A stretch of DNA of 64,000 nucleotides from Aurantiacibacter odishensis (GCF_003605195.1 NZ_QYOS01000025.1:434001-498000); one strand, 5' to 3'; positions 27,978-37,246 are shown, counted from the first letter of the stretch. The notes: generated from the letters alone by a model not told the origin. A program made the numbers and translations.

Positions 27978-29021
27978 CTACTGAAGGTCAGATGCGGCGA
28001 GCGGGGTGAACTCGGTCGCGGCGGTGTTCTGGCGTGCCATAACGTCTTCAGGGTTCGGCACAAGCCCAACCTCGGCCAGCGGACCGCCTGCTCCCCAGGA
28101 CTCGACCCAGGTCGCGATGAATTCGCGCAGGCCGGGGATCGCATCAAGGTGCTGGTTCTTCACGTAGATATAGAGCGGACGCGCGCCGATGTAATTGAAG
28201 CTGGAGATATTCTCGTAAGTCGGCTCCACGCCGTTCACCGTCAGGCCGTGGATACGGTCAAGGTTTTCTTCCAGGTAGGAGAAGCCGAACACGCCGATGG
28301 CATCGGCATTGCCTTCGATCTTCTGCACGATCAGGTTGTCCTGCTCGCCCTGCTCCACATAGGCGCCGTCGGTGCGAACTTCGGTGCAGATCGCCTCAAA
28401 CCGGTCTTCGTCCTGCTCTTCCAGTTCGGCCATGCCCGCTCCGGCTTCGCAGCCCGGGATCAGCACCAGCTCGACCAGCGCGTCGCGCGTGCCCGAAGTG
28501 GCGGGCGGGCCGTAGACGAGGATGGGCTTGTTCGGCAGCGAGGGATCGATGTCGCTCCACATTTCTGCGGTCTGCTCTTCGCCATAGGGGTTGGCGGCAA
28601 CCGCGCGGTAGACGATTTCCGGCGTCAGGTCGAAATCTATGCCGCCATTGGCGGAGGCGAAGGCGATGCCATCCATGCCGACCTGGATTTCGGTGATGGC
28701 TTCCACACCATTGGCCTGGCAGGTCTCGAACTCGCCGGGCTTCATGCGGCGCGAGGCGTTCACGATGTCGGGCGTGGAAGCGCCGACGCCGGCGCAGAAC
28801 AGGCCCATGCCGCCGCCGGTGCCGGTCGATTCGATCAGCGGGGAGGCGTTGTCGGTGTTGCGGGTGAAAGCCTCTGCCACGCGGGTGGCGAAGGGATAGA
28901 CGGTGGAGGAGCCGACGGCGTGCACGGAATCGCGTGCTTCGCCGCCACTGCCTGCGTTGTTACAAGCGGCGAGTGCCACCAGGGCGAGAGCCGATGCGGC
29001 TGTGCGGATATTGAGTTTCAT
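27978..29021 (-). CDS. pstS: PstS-type phosphate-binding lipoprotein
   Basis: 347 residues. The N-terminal signal ends in a lipobox (LVALAAC, Cys19), so it is membrane-anchored in the periplasm. The phosphate-binding fold shows VGSSTVYPFA and STGTGGGMGLFCAG with the Ser/Thr/Gly loops that hold phosphate, and GPPATSGTRDALVEL. It feeds PstCAB. A Pho box lies 47-64 nt upstream. First gene of the pstS-pstC-pstA-pstB-phoU-phoB run. Confidence 0.94.
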   Translation of the reverse strand: MKLNIRTAASALALVALAACNNAGSGGEARDSVHAVGSSTVYPFATRVAEAFTRNTDNASPLIESTGTGGGMGLFCAGVGASTPDIVNASRRMKPGEFETCQANGVEAITEIQVGMDGIAFASANGGIDFDLTPEIVYRAVAANPYGEEQTAEMWSDIDPSLPNKPILVYGPPATSGTRDALVELVLIPGCEAGAGMAELEEQDEDRFEAICTEVRTDGAYVEQGEQDNLIVQKIEGNADAIGVFGFSYLEENLDRIHGLTVNGVEPTYENISSFNYIGARPLYIYVKNQHLDAIPGLREFIATWVESWGAGGPLAEVGLVPNPEDVMARQNTAATEFTPLAASDLQ

Positions 29022-29067
29022 GATTATCCTCGTTTCGGTTCAGATGGCAGACCGCTAGGTCTAACGT

Positions 29068-29085
29068 ATGACGACTTTGCGACAA
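29068..29085 (-). promoter_or_regulatory. candidate Pho box upstream of pstS
   Basis: On the minus strand the repeats TTGTCGC and TCGTCAT are separated by 4 nt (11-nt period), matching the alphaproteobacterial CTGTCAT-N4-CTGTCAT form. The 18-nt core TGACGACTTTGCGACAAA (plus strand) differs at only 2 of 18 positions from the matching part of the porin Pho box at 30603. Confidence 0.65.
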
Positions 29086-29144
29086 ACCGGCGTTCGGTTC
29101 GTGACCGAACGACATATTCGTCGCCAGGCTTTGCGGATGGTGTT

Positions 29145-30548
29145 CTAGAAGTCGATCTGCGCCCGCATCCCCAGCACATCGACGGAGTAATCGCGGTCAC
29201 CCCCGGCTGCCGCGTGCACGGCATCGTTATAGTCCAGGCGAGCGTAATTGATCAGGAACCGAGTATAGTCGGTGGGCACCCATACGAGGCTCGCCATGTA
29301 GCCGTTCTGCGTGCCGCCAACGATCCCTGCGCCGGTATCGGTCAGGTCGAGATAGTCGTAACGCAGGTTGAGCTGGAACGCGCCCATGCCGCCCTCGTCC
29401 ACGGGATTGGCGGGGCGAGTGCGGTTGAACGTGCCGCCACGATAGCCGCGGCTGTCGCCCTTCGTCAGAAACAGCCCGGCTTCGGCGTAGCCACCGAAGA
29501 AGTTGGCGTCTTCCATTCCGGCGACCATGTTGCTGCTCTGCCAGAACCCTTCGGCAACGGCATGGAACGGACCGGAAATGAAGGCCGCCTCGATGCCGGC
29601 ACCGAACTCGCTTGTGGCGGGCAGGTTGCCGGTGTTGATGAAGCGTTCGCCGGTGAAGTGAACCAGCGGGCGCTGGCGGTAACGGACCGTGTCGCCCTCG
29701 GGTACGTCGGTGTAGTGCACGCTGGCGCCGAGGTGCAGCTGGTTGTCGCCGAATTCCGGCATGAAGACCACGCGGCCGTCGGCGCTCATCGCCTTGCCCG
29801 GCAGGTCGCCGATATTGTCGGAAAACAAGCCGCCCTGGATCAGCACGGTATCGCTCGGTTCGAGTTCGACCGACACGCCAAGGCGGCGCTCGAAACCGAA
29901 GGCATCGGTGAAGGAGGCGCGTTCGATGAAGGAAGACCAGCGGCTGCTGGTGAGTTCTTCCAGCGACTGGAAAGTGTTGTGCTGGCCGACGTTCACCGTC
30001 AGCGGACCGTCCTCGTAAGTCAGGATGGCGTCGGTTACTTCGACCTCGTTGCCGGCAACGTCGATCTCGAACTTGTAGCCGAAACCGCCCGGAATATCGC
30101 CTTCGACGCCGAGGCGTGCGCGGCGGATCTCGCTGTTGAAGCCATCTTCGCGGCCGGTCGAATCGGGCGCGTTGAAGCTGCCTGCATCAATGTTGAGTCG
30201 GCCACGGGGCTTGAATGACCAGCCGCCTTCGCCTTCGATCTCAGGCGCGCCGGCCCAGCTTATCTCGACCGGCGCGCCGGAAGTCACGCTTGGGGCAGGG
30301 CGCGCGGCTGCGGCTTCTTCGATGGAGGCCACTTGCGCTGCCATGGCCGCTTGCTGCGCGACTGATTCGCTCTGCTGAGCTTCGGCCTGTGCCTGTTCCG
30401 CTTCGAGCTCTCTGACGCGCTGGTTCAGCCGTGCGACTTCCGCGGCGAGAGCGGCAACCTGCTGTTCCAGCGAGGTTTCCTGCGCGAGCGCAGTTCCCGG
30501 AGTGAGCGCGGTCCCGGCGAGCAGGGCGACTGCGACAAGCTTTTTCAT
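29145..30548 (-). CDS. OprO/OprP-family phosphate-selective outer-membrane porin
   Basis: 467 residues: signal peptide (to about residue 23), a coiled-coil of heptads rich in Glu/Gln/Ala (about 25-85) that should trimerise, then a 16-stranded beta-barrel ending in a C-terminal Phe (RAQIDF), needed for Bam-dependent insertion. LEELTSSRWSSFIER and the Arg/Lys-rich loops fit Porin O/P. It admits phosphate across the outer membrane. A triple Pho box lies 43-71 nt upstream, so it belongs to the Pho regulon. Confidence 0.88.
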   Translation of the reverse strand: MKKLVAVALLAGTALTPGTALAQETSLEQQVAALAAEVARLNQRVRELEAEQAQAEAQQSESVAQQAAMAAQVASIEEAAAARPAPSVTSGAPVEISWAGAPEIEGEGGWSFKPRGRLNIDAGSFNAPDSTGREDGFNSEIRRARLGVEGDIPGGFGYKFEIDVAGNEVEVTDAILTYEDGPLTVNVGQHNTFQSLEELTSSRWSSFIERASFTDAFGFERRLGVSVELEPSDTVLIQGGLFSDNIGDLPGKAMSADGRVVFMPEFGDNQLHLGASVHYTDVPEGDTVRYRQRPLVHFTGERFINTGNLPATSEFGAGIEAAFISGPFHAVAEGFWQSSNMVAGMEDANFFGGYAEAGLFLTKGDSRGYRGGTFNRTRPANPVDEGGMGAFQLNLRYDYLDLTDTGAGIVGGTQNGYMASLVWVPTDYTRFLINYARLDYNDAVHAAAGGDRDYSVDVLGMRAQIDF

Positions 30549-30590
30549 GACAATCTGGTTTCACTTTTGTGGCGAAGTTGTGTGCCCGCT

Positions 30591-30619
30591 ATGACTGCAT
30601 TGTGACGACTTTGTTACAA
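30591..30619 (-). promoter_or_regulatory. triple Pho box upstream of the porin gene
   Basis: On the minus strand three 7-mers, TTGTAAC, TCGTCAC and CAGTCAT, are spaced by 4 nt each (11-nt period), the arrangement PhoB binds as stacked dimers. It ends 43 nt before the porin start. Confidence 0.72.
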
Positions 30620-30700
30620 AGGGTGCATGAGGCGCTTGGCCTTGGAGAAAAGTCGTCGATAAATGCGGGTCGCCGAAGCGCGGCCCCTTAGTAAGGAAGC

Positions 30701-31888
30701 TTATTGCTCTTCGGGAACGAGCGGAAGGCGTACGGTCACCGTGGTGCCGTCGCCCAGCCTCGAGTCGATATCCAGCCGCCCACGGTGGCGCTCGACGATA
30801 TGCTTGCAGATCGCCAGGCCAAGCCCGGTGCCGCCCTGTGCGCGGCTACGGCCGGGATCGGTGCGGTAGAACCTGCGCGTGAGGTGGGGCAGGTGTTCGG
30901 GCCCGATGCCCTCGCCATGATCGCGCACGGTCAGCACCGCCATGTCACGCTCGTCGGTACGGAGCGCGACTTCTACCGGTTCGCTGTCGCCGCCATACTT
31001 CAGAGCATTGTCGACAAGGTTGCGTACGAGCTGTTCAAGCTGGCGATGATCGCCGCGCACTTGCAGGCTGGCATCCGCGATATCGAAACGCACGCGATCG
31101 AAGCGCTCGTGGCCTGCGCCATCACGCGATGCTTGCTGCACCAGCGGCGCGAAGGCGAGCGGTTCGCGGGGCGTATCGTGCTTTTCCGCCTCGACCCGGC
31201 TCAGTGACATCAGGTCATCGACAAGTGTCTGCAGGCGCCGTGCTTCGCGCAATACGGTGGAATAGAACTTGTTGGCCTGCTTGGGATCGATGTCCTCGCC
31301 CTCGTCCTCAAGCGTTTCCATGTAGCCGATGATGGAAGCCAGCGGCGTGCGCAGTTCGTGGCTGGCATTGGCGACGAAATCGGTGTGCGCGCGGCTGACA
31401 TCGGCTTCCGATGTCCGGTTGATCAGCTCGATCAGCGAATAGCGCTCGTCGATTTTCTGGCGTGTCATCTGCCAGTTGCTGCGCGGCCCGGTTAGACCCT
31501 GCACGATGATGCTGCCGCCTTCCGGCCGGGAAAGCAGGTCAACCGCGGCCGGGTGCCGCAAGGCGACGCGCGCATCCTGTCCGAGGATATGCTTGCCGAT
31601 CGCCTCGCGGGCGTGGGCATTTGCGATGACGATACGGTTGCGGTCGATCAGCAGCAGGGGAAGGCCGGAATGCTCAATCAGGTCGCGCATTCCCGAACGC
31701 GTGATGTTGAGCGATTCCTGCGCGGATTCACGCGCCTCCGGCGGGGGAGGATTCACCAGCCAGAACGAGAGGATCCAGACCCCGACAAAAGCCAGCGAAA
31801 CGCCGATACCGGCGCCCGAATATATCAGCACGCCGCCGCAAACGACGGCCAGCATGATCGCGGCAACTGGTATGCGTGACGCCTGCAT
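30701..31888 (-). CDS. phoR: PhoR, phosphate-sensing histidine kinase
   Basis: 395 residues: two N-terminal helices (about 8-22 and 26-45), a PAS-like region (about 60-155), a HisKA domain with His177 in NASHELRTPLASIIGYMETL, and an HATPase with NLVDNALKYGG, DHGEGIGPEHLPHL and GGTGLGLAICKHIVE. The short form with a PAS and no large periplasmic domain is typical of PhoR. It heads the minus-strand Pho cluster and is separated from phoB by the pst operon. Confidence 0.93.
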   Translation of the reverse strand: MQASRIPVAAIMLAVVCGGVLIYSGAGIGVSLAFVGVWILSFWLVNPPPPEARESAQESLNITRSGMRDLIEHSGLPLLLIDRNRIVIANAHAREAIGKHILGQDARVALRHPAAVDLLSRPEGGSIIVQGLTGPRSNWQMTRQKIDERYSLIELINRTSEADVSRAHTDFVANASHELRTPLASIIGYMETLEDEGEDIDPKQANKFYSTVLREARRLQTLVDDLMSLSRVEAEKHDTPREPLAFAPLVQQASRDGAGHERFDRVRFDIADASLQVRGDHRQLEQLVRNLVDNALKYGGDSEPVEVALRTDERDMAVLTVRDHGEGIGPEHLPHLTRRFYRTDPGRSRAQGGTGLGLAICKHIVERHRGRLDIDSRLGDGTTVTVRLPLVPEEQ

Positions 31889-31900
31889 GGCAGGCCTAAT

Positions 31901-31918
31901 GGGCGAGTTTTGTGACAG
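31901..31918 (-). promoter_or_regulatory. possible Pho half-site before phoR
   Basis: CTGTCAC on the minus strand is a good Pho 7-mer, followed after 4 nt by CTCGCCC, a poor one. It lies about 13 nt before phoR. Weak evidence for autoregulation. Confidence 0.3.
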
Positions 31919-31972
31919 TTTCCACCGCTAAGGTGAAATGATCCACGCACCGGAGCGATTGCATCGTGGTGG

Positions 31973-32047
31973 TGGTGACCCCTACGGGAATCGAACCCGT
32001 GTTTCAGCCGTGAAAGGGCCGCGTCCTAACCGCTAGACGAAGGGGCC
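31973..32047 (-). tRNA. tRNA-Glu (anticodon UUC)
   Basis: 75 nt including an encoded CCA. Acceptor stem GGCCCCT with AGGGGTC, anticodon loop CCTTTCACG with TTC, and GGTTCGATTCC T-arm. The mature part is identical to the copy at 32104. Both are transcribed toward phoR. Confidence 0.96.
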
Positions 32048-32103
32048 AAGCCGATGCTTCGGCCAGCTTAGCGGCGCGAAATGTCGGGATAGCATTCCAT
32101 CGC

Positions 32104-32178
32104 TGGTGACCCCTACGGGAATCGAACCCGTGTTTCAGCCGTGAAAGGGCCGCGTCCTAACCGCTAGACGAAGGGGCC
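32104..32178 (-). tRNA. tRNA-Glu (anticodon UUC), second copy
   Basis: Same 75-nt sequence as the copy at 31973, separated by 56 nt. The identical stretch stops at the tRNA ends, so it is a tandem tRNA duplication and not a longer repeat. It lies downstream of recJ on the same strand. Confidence 0.96.
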
Positions 32179-32258
32179 ACGTGCGATGGAGCGGCGCAAT
32201 TAGGGGGATGGGGGCGCGTGGTCAAGCCCCACTTTCAACAATCTCGCGAACGTGCGGC

Positions 32259-34040
32259 TCAGTCGGCCCAGGCGGCGTCCTCAAGGTGCAGTTCCGCTGC
32301 CGGGCGGGCCCCCCAGTCGTCGATCTTTGCCCGGCCTGCCAGCCATAGCCTGCGCCCCTTTGCGCCGTGCAGGATCGACTGTCCCATTTCACTGTTTGCC
32401 GCGCGGAAAGCGATAGCCTTGAAACTGCGCCCGTCCTGCCCGGCGGCGATGATCCGCAGGTGATCGTTGCCCACCACGTCGGCCTTGACTACGTGCACCG
32501 GTCCTACGGCCACGCGCGGCCCCGGCCAGCCAACGCCGTAGGGGCCGGCCCCTTCGAGGGTTTCCACCAGGTCCGGTGTCAGTCCGCCCGGCGCGACGGA
32601 TATGTCGAGCAGCATGGTCTGTTCCGCGCTGGCCCTAGCGACCTTGTCGGCCAGCTTCTCGTCCAGCCATTCGGAGAAAGCTTCAAGTTGTCCGGCTTCA
32701 ACGGTCAGCCCTGCGGCCATGGCGTGGCCGCCGCCGGCCACCAGCAGACCCGCCTCGCGCGCGGCGATAATGGCAGCGCCAAGGTCCACACCGGCGATCG
32801 AGCGGCCCGAGCCCTTGCCCTGGCCGCTCTCCGCATCCAGCGCGATGGCAAGGCTGGGCTTGCCGGTCTTTTCCTTGATCCGTCCCGCGACGATGCCGAT
32901 CACACCGGGATGCCACCCCTTCGCCGCAACGCATATCACGGCGCGGTTGTGCTGCGCGGCCAACTGGGCCTCCGCCTCTTCCTGCACCGCCGCCTCGATA
33001 GCGCGGCGCTCCTCGTTCAGTTGCGAAAGCTGCGCAGCGATCTCGCGCGCTTCGTCCGGGTCTTCCGTCGTCAGCAGGCGCACGCCCAGCGTTGCTTCGC
33101 CCACGCGGCCACCGGCGTTGATGCGCGGACCCAGTGCGAAGCCGCAGTCGCTGCACTTGGGCGCGGCTTTTAGCCGACTTGCATCGATCAGGGCAGCCAT
33201 GCCGGTGTTGGCGCGCTTGCCCATCACTTTCAGGCCCTGCGCGACGAATGCGCGGTTGAGCCCGCGAATGGCGGCGACGTCCGCCACCGTGCCCAGCGCG
33301 ACAAGGTCCAGCAGCGCCATCAGGTTCGGTTCGGGACGATCCTTGAAGTATTGCCGCTCTCGGAGTGTGCGCACGACAGCAACAGCGAGCAGGAAGGCCA
33401 CGCCCACCGCGGCCAGATGTCCGTGCGAGGCTGCAAGGTCATTCTCGTCGAGACGGTTGGGATTGACTAGCGCGTAGGTGCGCGGAAGCTCGGGCGAACA
33501 TTTGTGGTGGTCCACCACAATCACGTCGATCCCGGCGTCGTGCGCCATGCCGAGCGCCTCGTGCGCCATCGCGCCGCAGTCGACAGTGACGATCAGGCTG
33601 GAGCCGTCCTGTCCGATCTTCAGAAGCGCCTCGCCACTTGGGCCGTAGCCTTCCAGGAGGCGATCGGGAATGTAGTGCCGTGCATCGTGCCCCAGCATAC
33701 GCAGGAGCCGGATCATCAGCGCGGAGCTGGTAGCACCATCTACGTCATAATCGCCGTATATCGTTACCGTCTCTTGCGAGATAACGGCGTCCGCAATGCG
33801 TTCTGCCGCACGCTCCATGTCGCTGAACTGGGAGGGGTCGGGCAGGAAGTCACGCAGCGAGGGCTGGCGATGCCGGTCAAGGTCTTCAGGAGAGACACCC
33901 CGAGAGAGAAGCAACTGCGTGCTAATGTCGTTGCCTAGCGCATTGACATCGCCATCCACCTGCATGTTGCCCCCGCGCCACTGCCAGCTCTTGCCGGAAA
34001 GGGAACGTTCGACACCGAGAATCGCAGATCGTGTGGCCAT
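32259..34040 (-). CDS. recJ: RecJ, single-stranded-DNA-specific 5'-3' exonuclease
   Basis: 593 residues. DHH phosphoesterase motifs are visible: YGDYDVDGATSS, VTVDCGAMAHEALG, VIVVDHHKCSPELP, and the DHHA1 region with GGHAMAAGLT. A C-terminal OB fold (VHVVKADVVGNDHLRIIA) follows. RecJ degrades 5' single strands in RecF recombination, mismatch repair and base-excision repair. Two tRNA-Glu genes follow on the same strand. Start ATG 34040. Confidence 0.96.
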   Translation of the reverse strand: MATRSAILGVERSLSGKSWQWRGGNMQVDGDVNALGNDISTQLLLSRGVSPEDLDRHRQPSLRDFLPDPSQFSDMERAAERIADAVISQETVTIYGDYDVDGATSSALMIRLLRMLGHDARHYIPDRLLEGYGPSGEALLKIGQDGSSLIVTVDCGAMAHEALGMAHDAGIDVIVVDHHKCSPELPRTYALVNPNRLDENDLAASHGHLAAVGVAFLLAVAVVRTLRERQYFKDRPEPNLMALLDLVALGTVADVAAIRGLNRAFVAQGLKVMGKRANTGMAALIDASRLKAAPKCSDCGFALGPRINAGGRVGEATLGVRLLTTEDPDEAREIAAQLSQLNEERRAIEAAVQEEAEAQLAAQHNRAVICVAAKGWHPGVIGIVAGRIKEKTGKPSLAIALDAESGQGKGSGRSIAGVDLGAAIIAAREAGLLVAGGGHAMAAGLTVEAGQLEAFSEWLDEKLADKVARASAEQTMLLDISVAPGGLTPDLVETLEGAGPYGVGWPGPRVAVGPVHVVKADVVGNDHLRIIAAGQDGRSFKAIAFRAANSEMGQSILHGAKGRRLWLAGRAKIDDWGARPAAELHLEDAAWAD

Positions 34041-34280
34041 TGCGCCGATCTAGCCTGTTTGGCAGTCCACTCCAATCTGAAGGCTGTTGAACTCGACAGT
34101 AATGTTAATCGCGGCGATAGTCATGCACCCGGATTAGTGAGCAATTCCGGGACGATGCATTGTCGGGACTCGACCTGAAAACCTTTTGCCGTAGAAAATG
34201 CCAGCAGAACCAGCGGGGTAAAGACGATAGCCAGCGCCGAACGCCTTGATCAGGACAAGAGGACTTCGGCAGTCTCGCTG

Positions 34281-34997
34281 TTGTTCGCGCCCGGAAACCG
34301 GCCGCGTGCAGCCCACGTGCGCCGCCTCGCTGACACTGACGGACAATTCTCGATCAGCTTTGATCCCTCTGCCGAAGGCGGACAGGAGGAAGGCTGGCTG
34401 GAATTGCTGGCGAACGGGCTGACGTTCGATTGCACCGGCCTTGCCCCGCAGGTGGGGAGCGAAGTTCCCGATCTTGCCCATTCCTATGCTCTCCCTCCCG
34501 CTTTTTCTGCGGACGAACACCAGGCGATTTCGATCCGGCCCGGCCCCCATCTTTCCGCTGGCGGAGCGATGTTCCCCGTCGTGCGGACGCTGGCGATGAT
34601 CGCGGCAAGCCTTGCTGCACTCGATGGTGTGCAAGCGGTCGCATGGCATCCCGCGCGCTGCGCCGTCGACGCGGGCTATTTCCGTCGCACCGTCTCGAAC
34701 TGGATAGAGGGAGGGGTCTTCCCCGCTCTCGGCCTTGCTGCGCTGGCCAGCGACGGCAATGGCGGCGTGCGAAGCGAAGGACTGTCGCTGTTCACCGGGC
34801 AGGAACTTCACGTACGACCGGAAGTGGCGAACGACATGGCCGAAGGCTCGAAGATCGCGTTGCGGCTGCTCGATTGGCTGGTCGAAAACGGCCGGATCAC
34901 CGAAAGTTTTTCGTTTACAGGGCCTTCGGGCGAAACATTACGACTTGAACCTGTGGATAACCTCGGCATTGTCGAAGTGTGGAGAGGGTCGCACTAA
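34281..34997 (+). CDS. protein of unknown function
   Basis: 238 residues. The only usual start in the open frame is TTG 34281; no ATG or GTG occurs between the upstream stop (34176) and there, and no clear ribosome site is seen. Codon usage and the ordinary hydrophobic/charged mix suggest a real protein. The central part (FPVVRTLAMIAASLAALDGVQAVAWHP, LLDWLVENGRI) faintly recalls DUF4261-type proteins, but I cannot confirm it. No signal peptide or membrane helix. It overlaps the AHH protein by 19 nt, so the two are probably coexpressed. Confidence 0.6.
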   Translation: MFAPGNRPRAAHVRRLADTDGQFSISFDPSAEGGQEEGWLELLANGLTFDCTGLAPQVGSEVPDLAHSYALPPAFSADEHQAISIRPGPHLSAGGAMFPVVRTLAMIAASLAALDGVQAVAWHPARCAVDAGYFRRTVSNWIEGGVFPALGLAALASDGNGGVRSEGLSLFTGQELHVRPEVANDMAEGSKIALRLLDWLVENGRITESFSFTGPSGETLRLEPVDNLGIVEVWRGSH

Positions 34998-35542
34998 ACC
35001 ACCTTGCCCGCCGGGCAGAGGTGACGCGCGTCGTCGTGCGACGACCGAAGCTCTCGTTTCGCTCAGTGAACGTCAGGGGCAAGCCCGGTTATCTGCCTGA
35101 CATGCAGCGCCATCATCTGTTGCCGCAGCAGTTGCTGGGCACGGCAGGCCTCGCGCAGATGCTCGATCATCTTGGCAGGGACCACGTGGGCTTCGACGAT
35201 TTTCGCCGCAACGGCCTTTTGCTGCCCGCCAGCGAAACAGCGGCACTACGCGCAGGCATGCCGCTCCATCGCGGCCCGCACCGCCAGTACAACGTGATGG
35301 TCGCGGAGAGAGTAGGGCAGATCGAGCGGGAATGGGCGCAGCGGGCAGGGCGCTGCCCCCTTTCCGCGCGACGCGACGCGATCGATCGTCTCACTCTCCT
35401 GCAACGAGCCCTGCGGCGCCGGTTGCTCGACACCGCGCGCGACCGGTTGACGCTGTGCCGCAAGGATCCTTTCGTCAGCGAGCGGGATTTCAGCGAACTC
35501 GATGCTCTGGTCGACCAGCTGTGGCCAGCCACAATGCTCTAG
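34979..35542 (+). CDS. AHH-family HNH/EndoVII-fold nuclease-like protein
   Basis: 187 residues from GTG 34979; a GTG at 35021 would give 173. Residues 38-48 (GYLPDMQRHHLLPQ) and LHRGPHRQYN at 96-105 match the AHH family (His45-His46, His97, His101), a fold of HNH nucleases known from polymorphic toxins and some housekeeping proteins. The tail is Arg-rich and helical. No secretion domain, so a toxin role is not assumed. It ends 6 nt before the convergent leuA. Confidence 0.72.
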   Translation: MERVALNHLARRAEVTRVVVRRPKLSFRSVNVRGKPGYLPDMQRHHLLPQQLLGTAGLAQMLDHLGRDHVGFDDFRRNGLLLPASETAALRAGMPLHRGPHRQYNVMVAERVGQIEREWAQRAGRCPLSARRDAIDRLTLLQRALRRRLLDTARDRLTLCRKDPFVSERDFSELDALVDQLWPATML

Positions 35543-35548
35543 TCACGG

Positions 35549-37246
35549 TTAGAACCGGGGCGTACCAGGGCCGTGCGCCGCGCCGTTGGCAGCCGAGAGA
35601 ATCGCGCGAACGCTGGCAGTGGCCACGTCCTCGTCGATACCCACGCCCCAGCCGGTACGCCCGTCGGCCAGGGCCCACTCGATGTAAGCCGCAGCCCGCG
35701 CATCGACGCCTGTGCCCATCGCGTGTTCGGAATAGTCACAGACTTCGAAATCCAGGTCATAAGTGGCACGAATGGTGGAGAGCACCGAGGAAATAAGGCC
35801 CTTTCCGCGACCCGAAACCCGCTGCTCTTCGCCGTCCACTTCGATGGTGCCGCTGAAGACGCGATCCCCGTCAGCGGCGCGGGCTTCCTCGTAATCGATC
35901 AGGCGGAACTTGCGCTTGTCGACCTTCAGATAATAGGTCTGCTTGAAGCATTCCCAGATGTCTGCCGCGTTGATCTCGCGGCCCGTGTTGTCCGCCATGT
36001 ATTGCACGTGCTTGGAGAAATCGGCCTGCAGCTTCTTGGGCAGTTTCAGCCCCTGCGTCTGTTGCAAGACCCAGGCGAAACCACCCTTGCCCGATTGCGA
36101 GTTGACGCGGATCACCGCCTCGTAATCACGGCCCAGGTCGGCCGGGTCGATGGGCAGGTAGGGAACGCGCCACTGCTCGTCGTTCTGCTGCTCGTGCGCT
36201 TCGAAGCCCTTCTTGATGGCATCCTGATGGCTGCCGGAGAAAGCCGTGAAAACGAGTTCGCCGCCATAGGGGTGGCGCTGGTGCACGGGCAATTCGTTGC
36301 AGTACTCCACCGTCTCGATCACCTTGTCGATGTCAGAGAAATCGAGACCGGGATCGACGCCCTGGGTGTACATGTTGAGCGCGACGGTCACGAGGCAGCA
36401 GTTGCCGGTGCGCTCGCCGTTGCCGAACAGGCAACCCTCGACCCGGTCCGCGCCTGCCATCATGCCAAGCTCCGCCGCCGCAACGCCGGTGCCGCGATCG
36501 TTGTGCGTGTGCAGGCTGATGACCGCCGCGTCGCGATTGGGCAGGTTGCGGCAGAAATACTCGATCTGGTCGGCGTAGATATTCGGCGTTGCCGCTTCCA
36601 CGGTGGCAGGCAGGTTGAGAATGATCGGCCAGTCCTTCGTCGGGCCGACCACGTCCATCACGGCCTCGCAAACCTCGAGGCTGAAATCGAGTTCGGCGGT
36701 GGAGAACGTTTCGGGCGAATATTCGAACTGCCACTTCGTGTTCGGTCGTTTCGCCGCTTCGTCCACCAGCAGTTGCGCGCCCTCGACGGCGATCTGCTTA
36801 ACTTCGTCCTTGCTCATGCGGAAGACGATATCGCGCCAGGCGGGGCTAACCGCGTTGTAGAGATGGACGATGGCCGAATGCGCGCCCTCGAGGCTTTCGA
36901 AACTGCGCTTGATGAGGTCTTCGCGCGACTGCGTGAGCACCTGTACCACCACGTCTTCGGGCACTTTGTCCGACTGCACGAGCCAGCTGATGAAATCGAA
37001 CTCGGTCTGGCCCGCGGCGGGAAACCCGACTTCGATTTCCTTCACGCCCACTTCCACCAGCAGATCGAAGAAGCGCGTCTTCTTGGCGCGGTCCATTGGA
37101 TCGATGATGGACTGGTTGCCATCGCGCAGATCCGTGGAGAGCCAGCGGGGCGGGGCGGTGATCGTGCGGCTGGGCCACTGCCGGTCCTGCAAGGGAACTT
37201 GGGGAAACGGGCGGTACTTGGCCGAGGGATCGGACAACATGGGCAT
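35549..37246 (-). CDS. leuA: 2-isopropylmalate synthase
   Basis: 565 residues, the LeuA2/fungal-like length class. Catalytic barrel at the N-terminus: LSTDLRDGNQSIIDPMDR (the DRDGNQ-type metal site, here DLRDGNQ), EVGFPAAGQTEFDF, HTHNDRGTGVAAAELG (metal His-x-His) and NGERTGNCCLV. A C-terminal LeuA dimer/regulatory domain (from about residue 430) binds leucine. It commits 2-oxoisovalerate to leucine. Starts ATG 37246, or 37240. Leader peptide and hairpins upstream suggest attenuation. Confidence 0.95.
   Translation of the reverse strand: MPMLSDPSAKYRPFPQVPLQDRQWPSRTITAPPRWLSTDLRDGNQSIIDPMDRAKKTRFFDLLVEVGVKEIEVGFPAAGQTEFDFISWLVQSDKVPEDVVVQVLTQSREDLIKRSFESLEGAHSAIVHLYNAVSPAWRDIVFRMSKDEVKQIAVEGAQLLVDEAAKRPNTKWQFEYSPETFSTAELDFSLEVCEAVMDVVGPTKDWPIILNLPATVEAATPNIYADQIEYFCRNLPNRDAAVISLHTHNDRGTGVAAAELGMMAGADRVEGCLFGNGERTGNCCLVTVALNMYTQGVDPGLDFSDIDKVIETVEYCNELPVHQRHPYGGELVFTAFSGSHQDAIKKGFEAHEQQNDEQWRVPYLPIDPADLGRDYEAVIRVNSQSGKGGFAWVLQQTQGLKLPKKLQADFSKHVQYMADNTGREINAADIWECFKQTYYLKVDKRKFRLIDYEEARAADGDRVFSGTIEVDGEEQRVSGRGKGLISSVLSTIRATYDLDFEVCDYSEHAMGTGVDARAAAYIEWALADGRTGWGVGIDEDVATASVRAILSAANGAAHGPGTPRF

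Noticed and set aside
28149-30218. 689-codon open frame on the plus strand opposite pstS and the porin gene
   Set aside because: It crosses two real genes and the intergenic Pho box, has no motif, and is explained as an antisense shadow.
31973-32178. Two 75-nt identical blocks, which could look like a CRISPR or insertion duplication
   Set aside because: Each block folds as a complete tRNA-Glu with CCA; the identity stops at the tRNA ends.
34134-34811. 225-codon minus-strand frame opposite the unknown gene at 34281
   Set aside because: Arg/Ser/Gly-rich and unstructured. The plus-strand frame has an ordinary protein composition and overlaps the AHH gene as expected for an operon.
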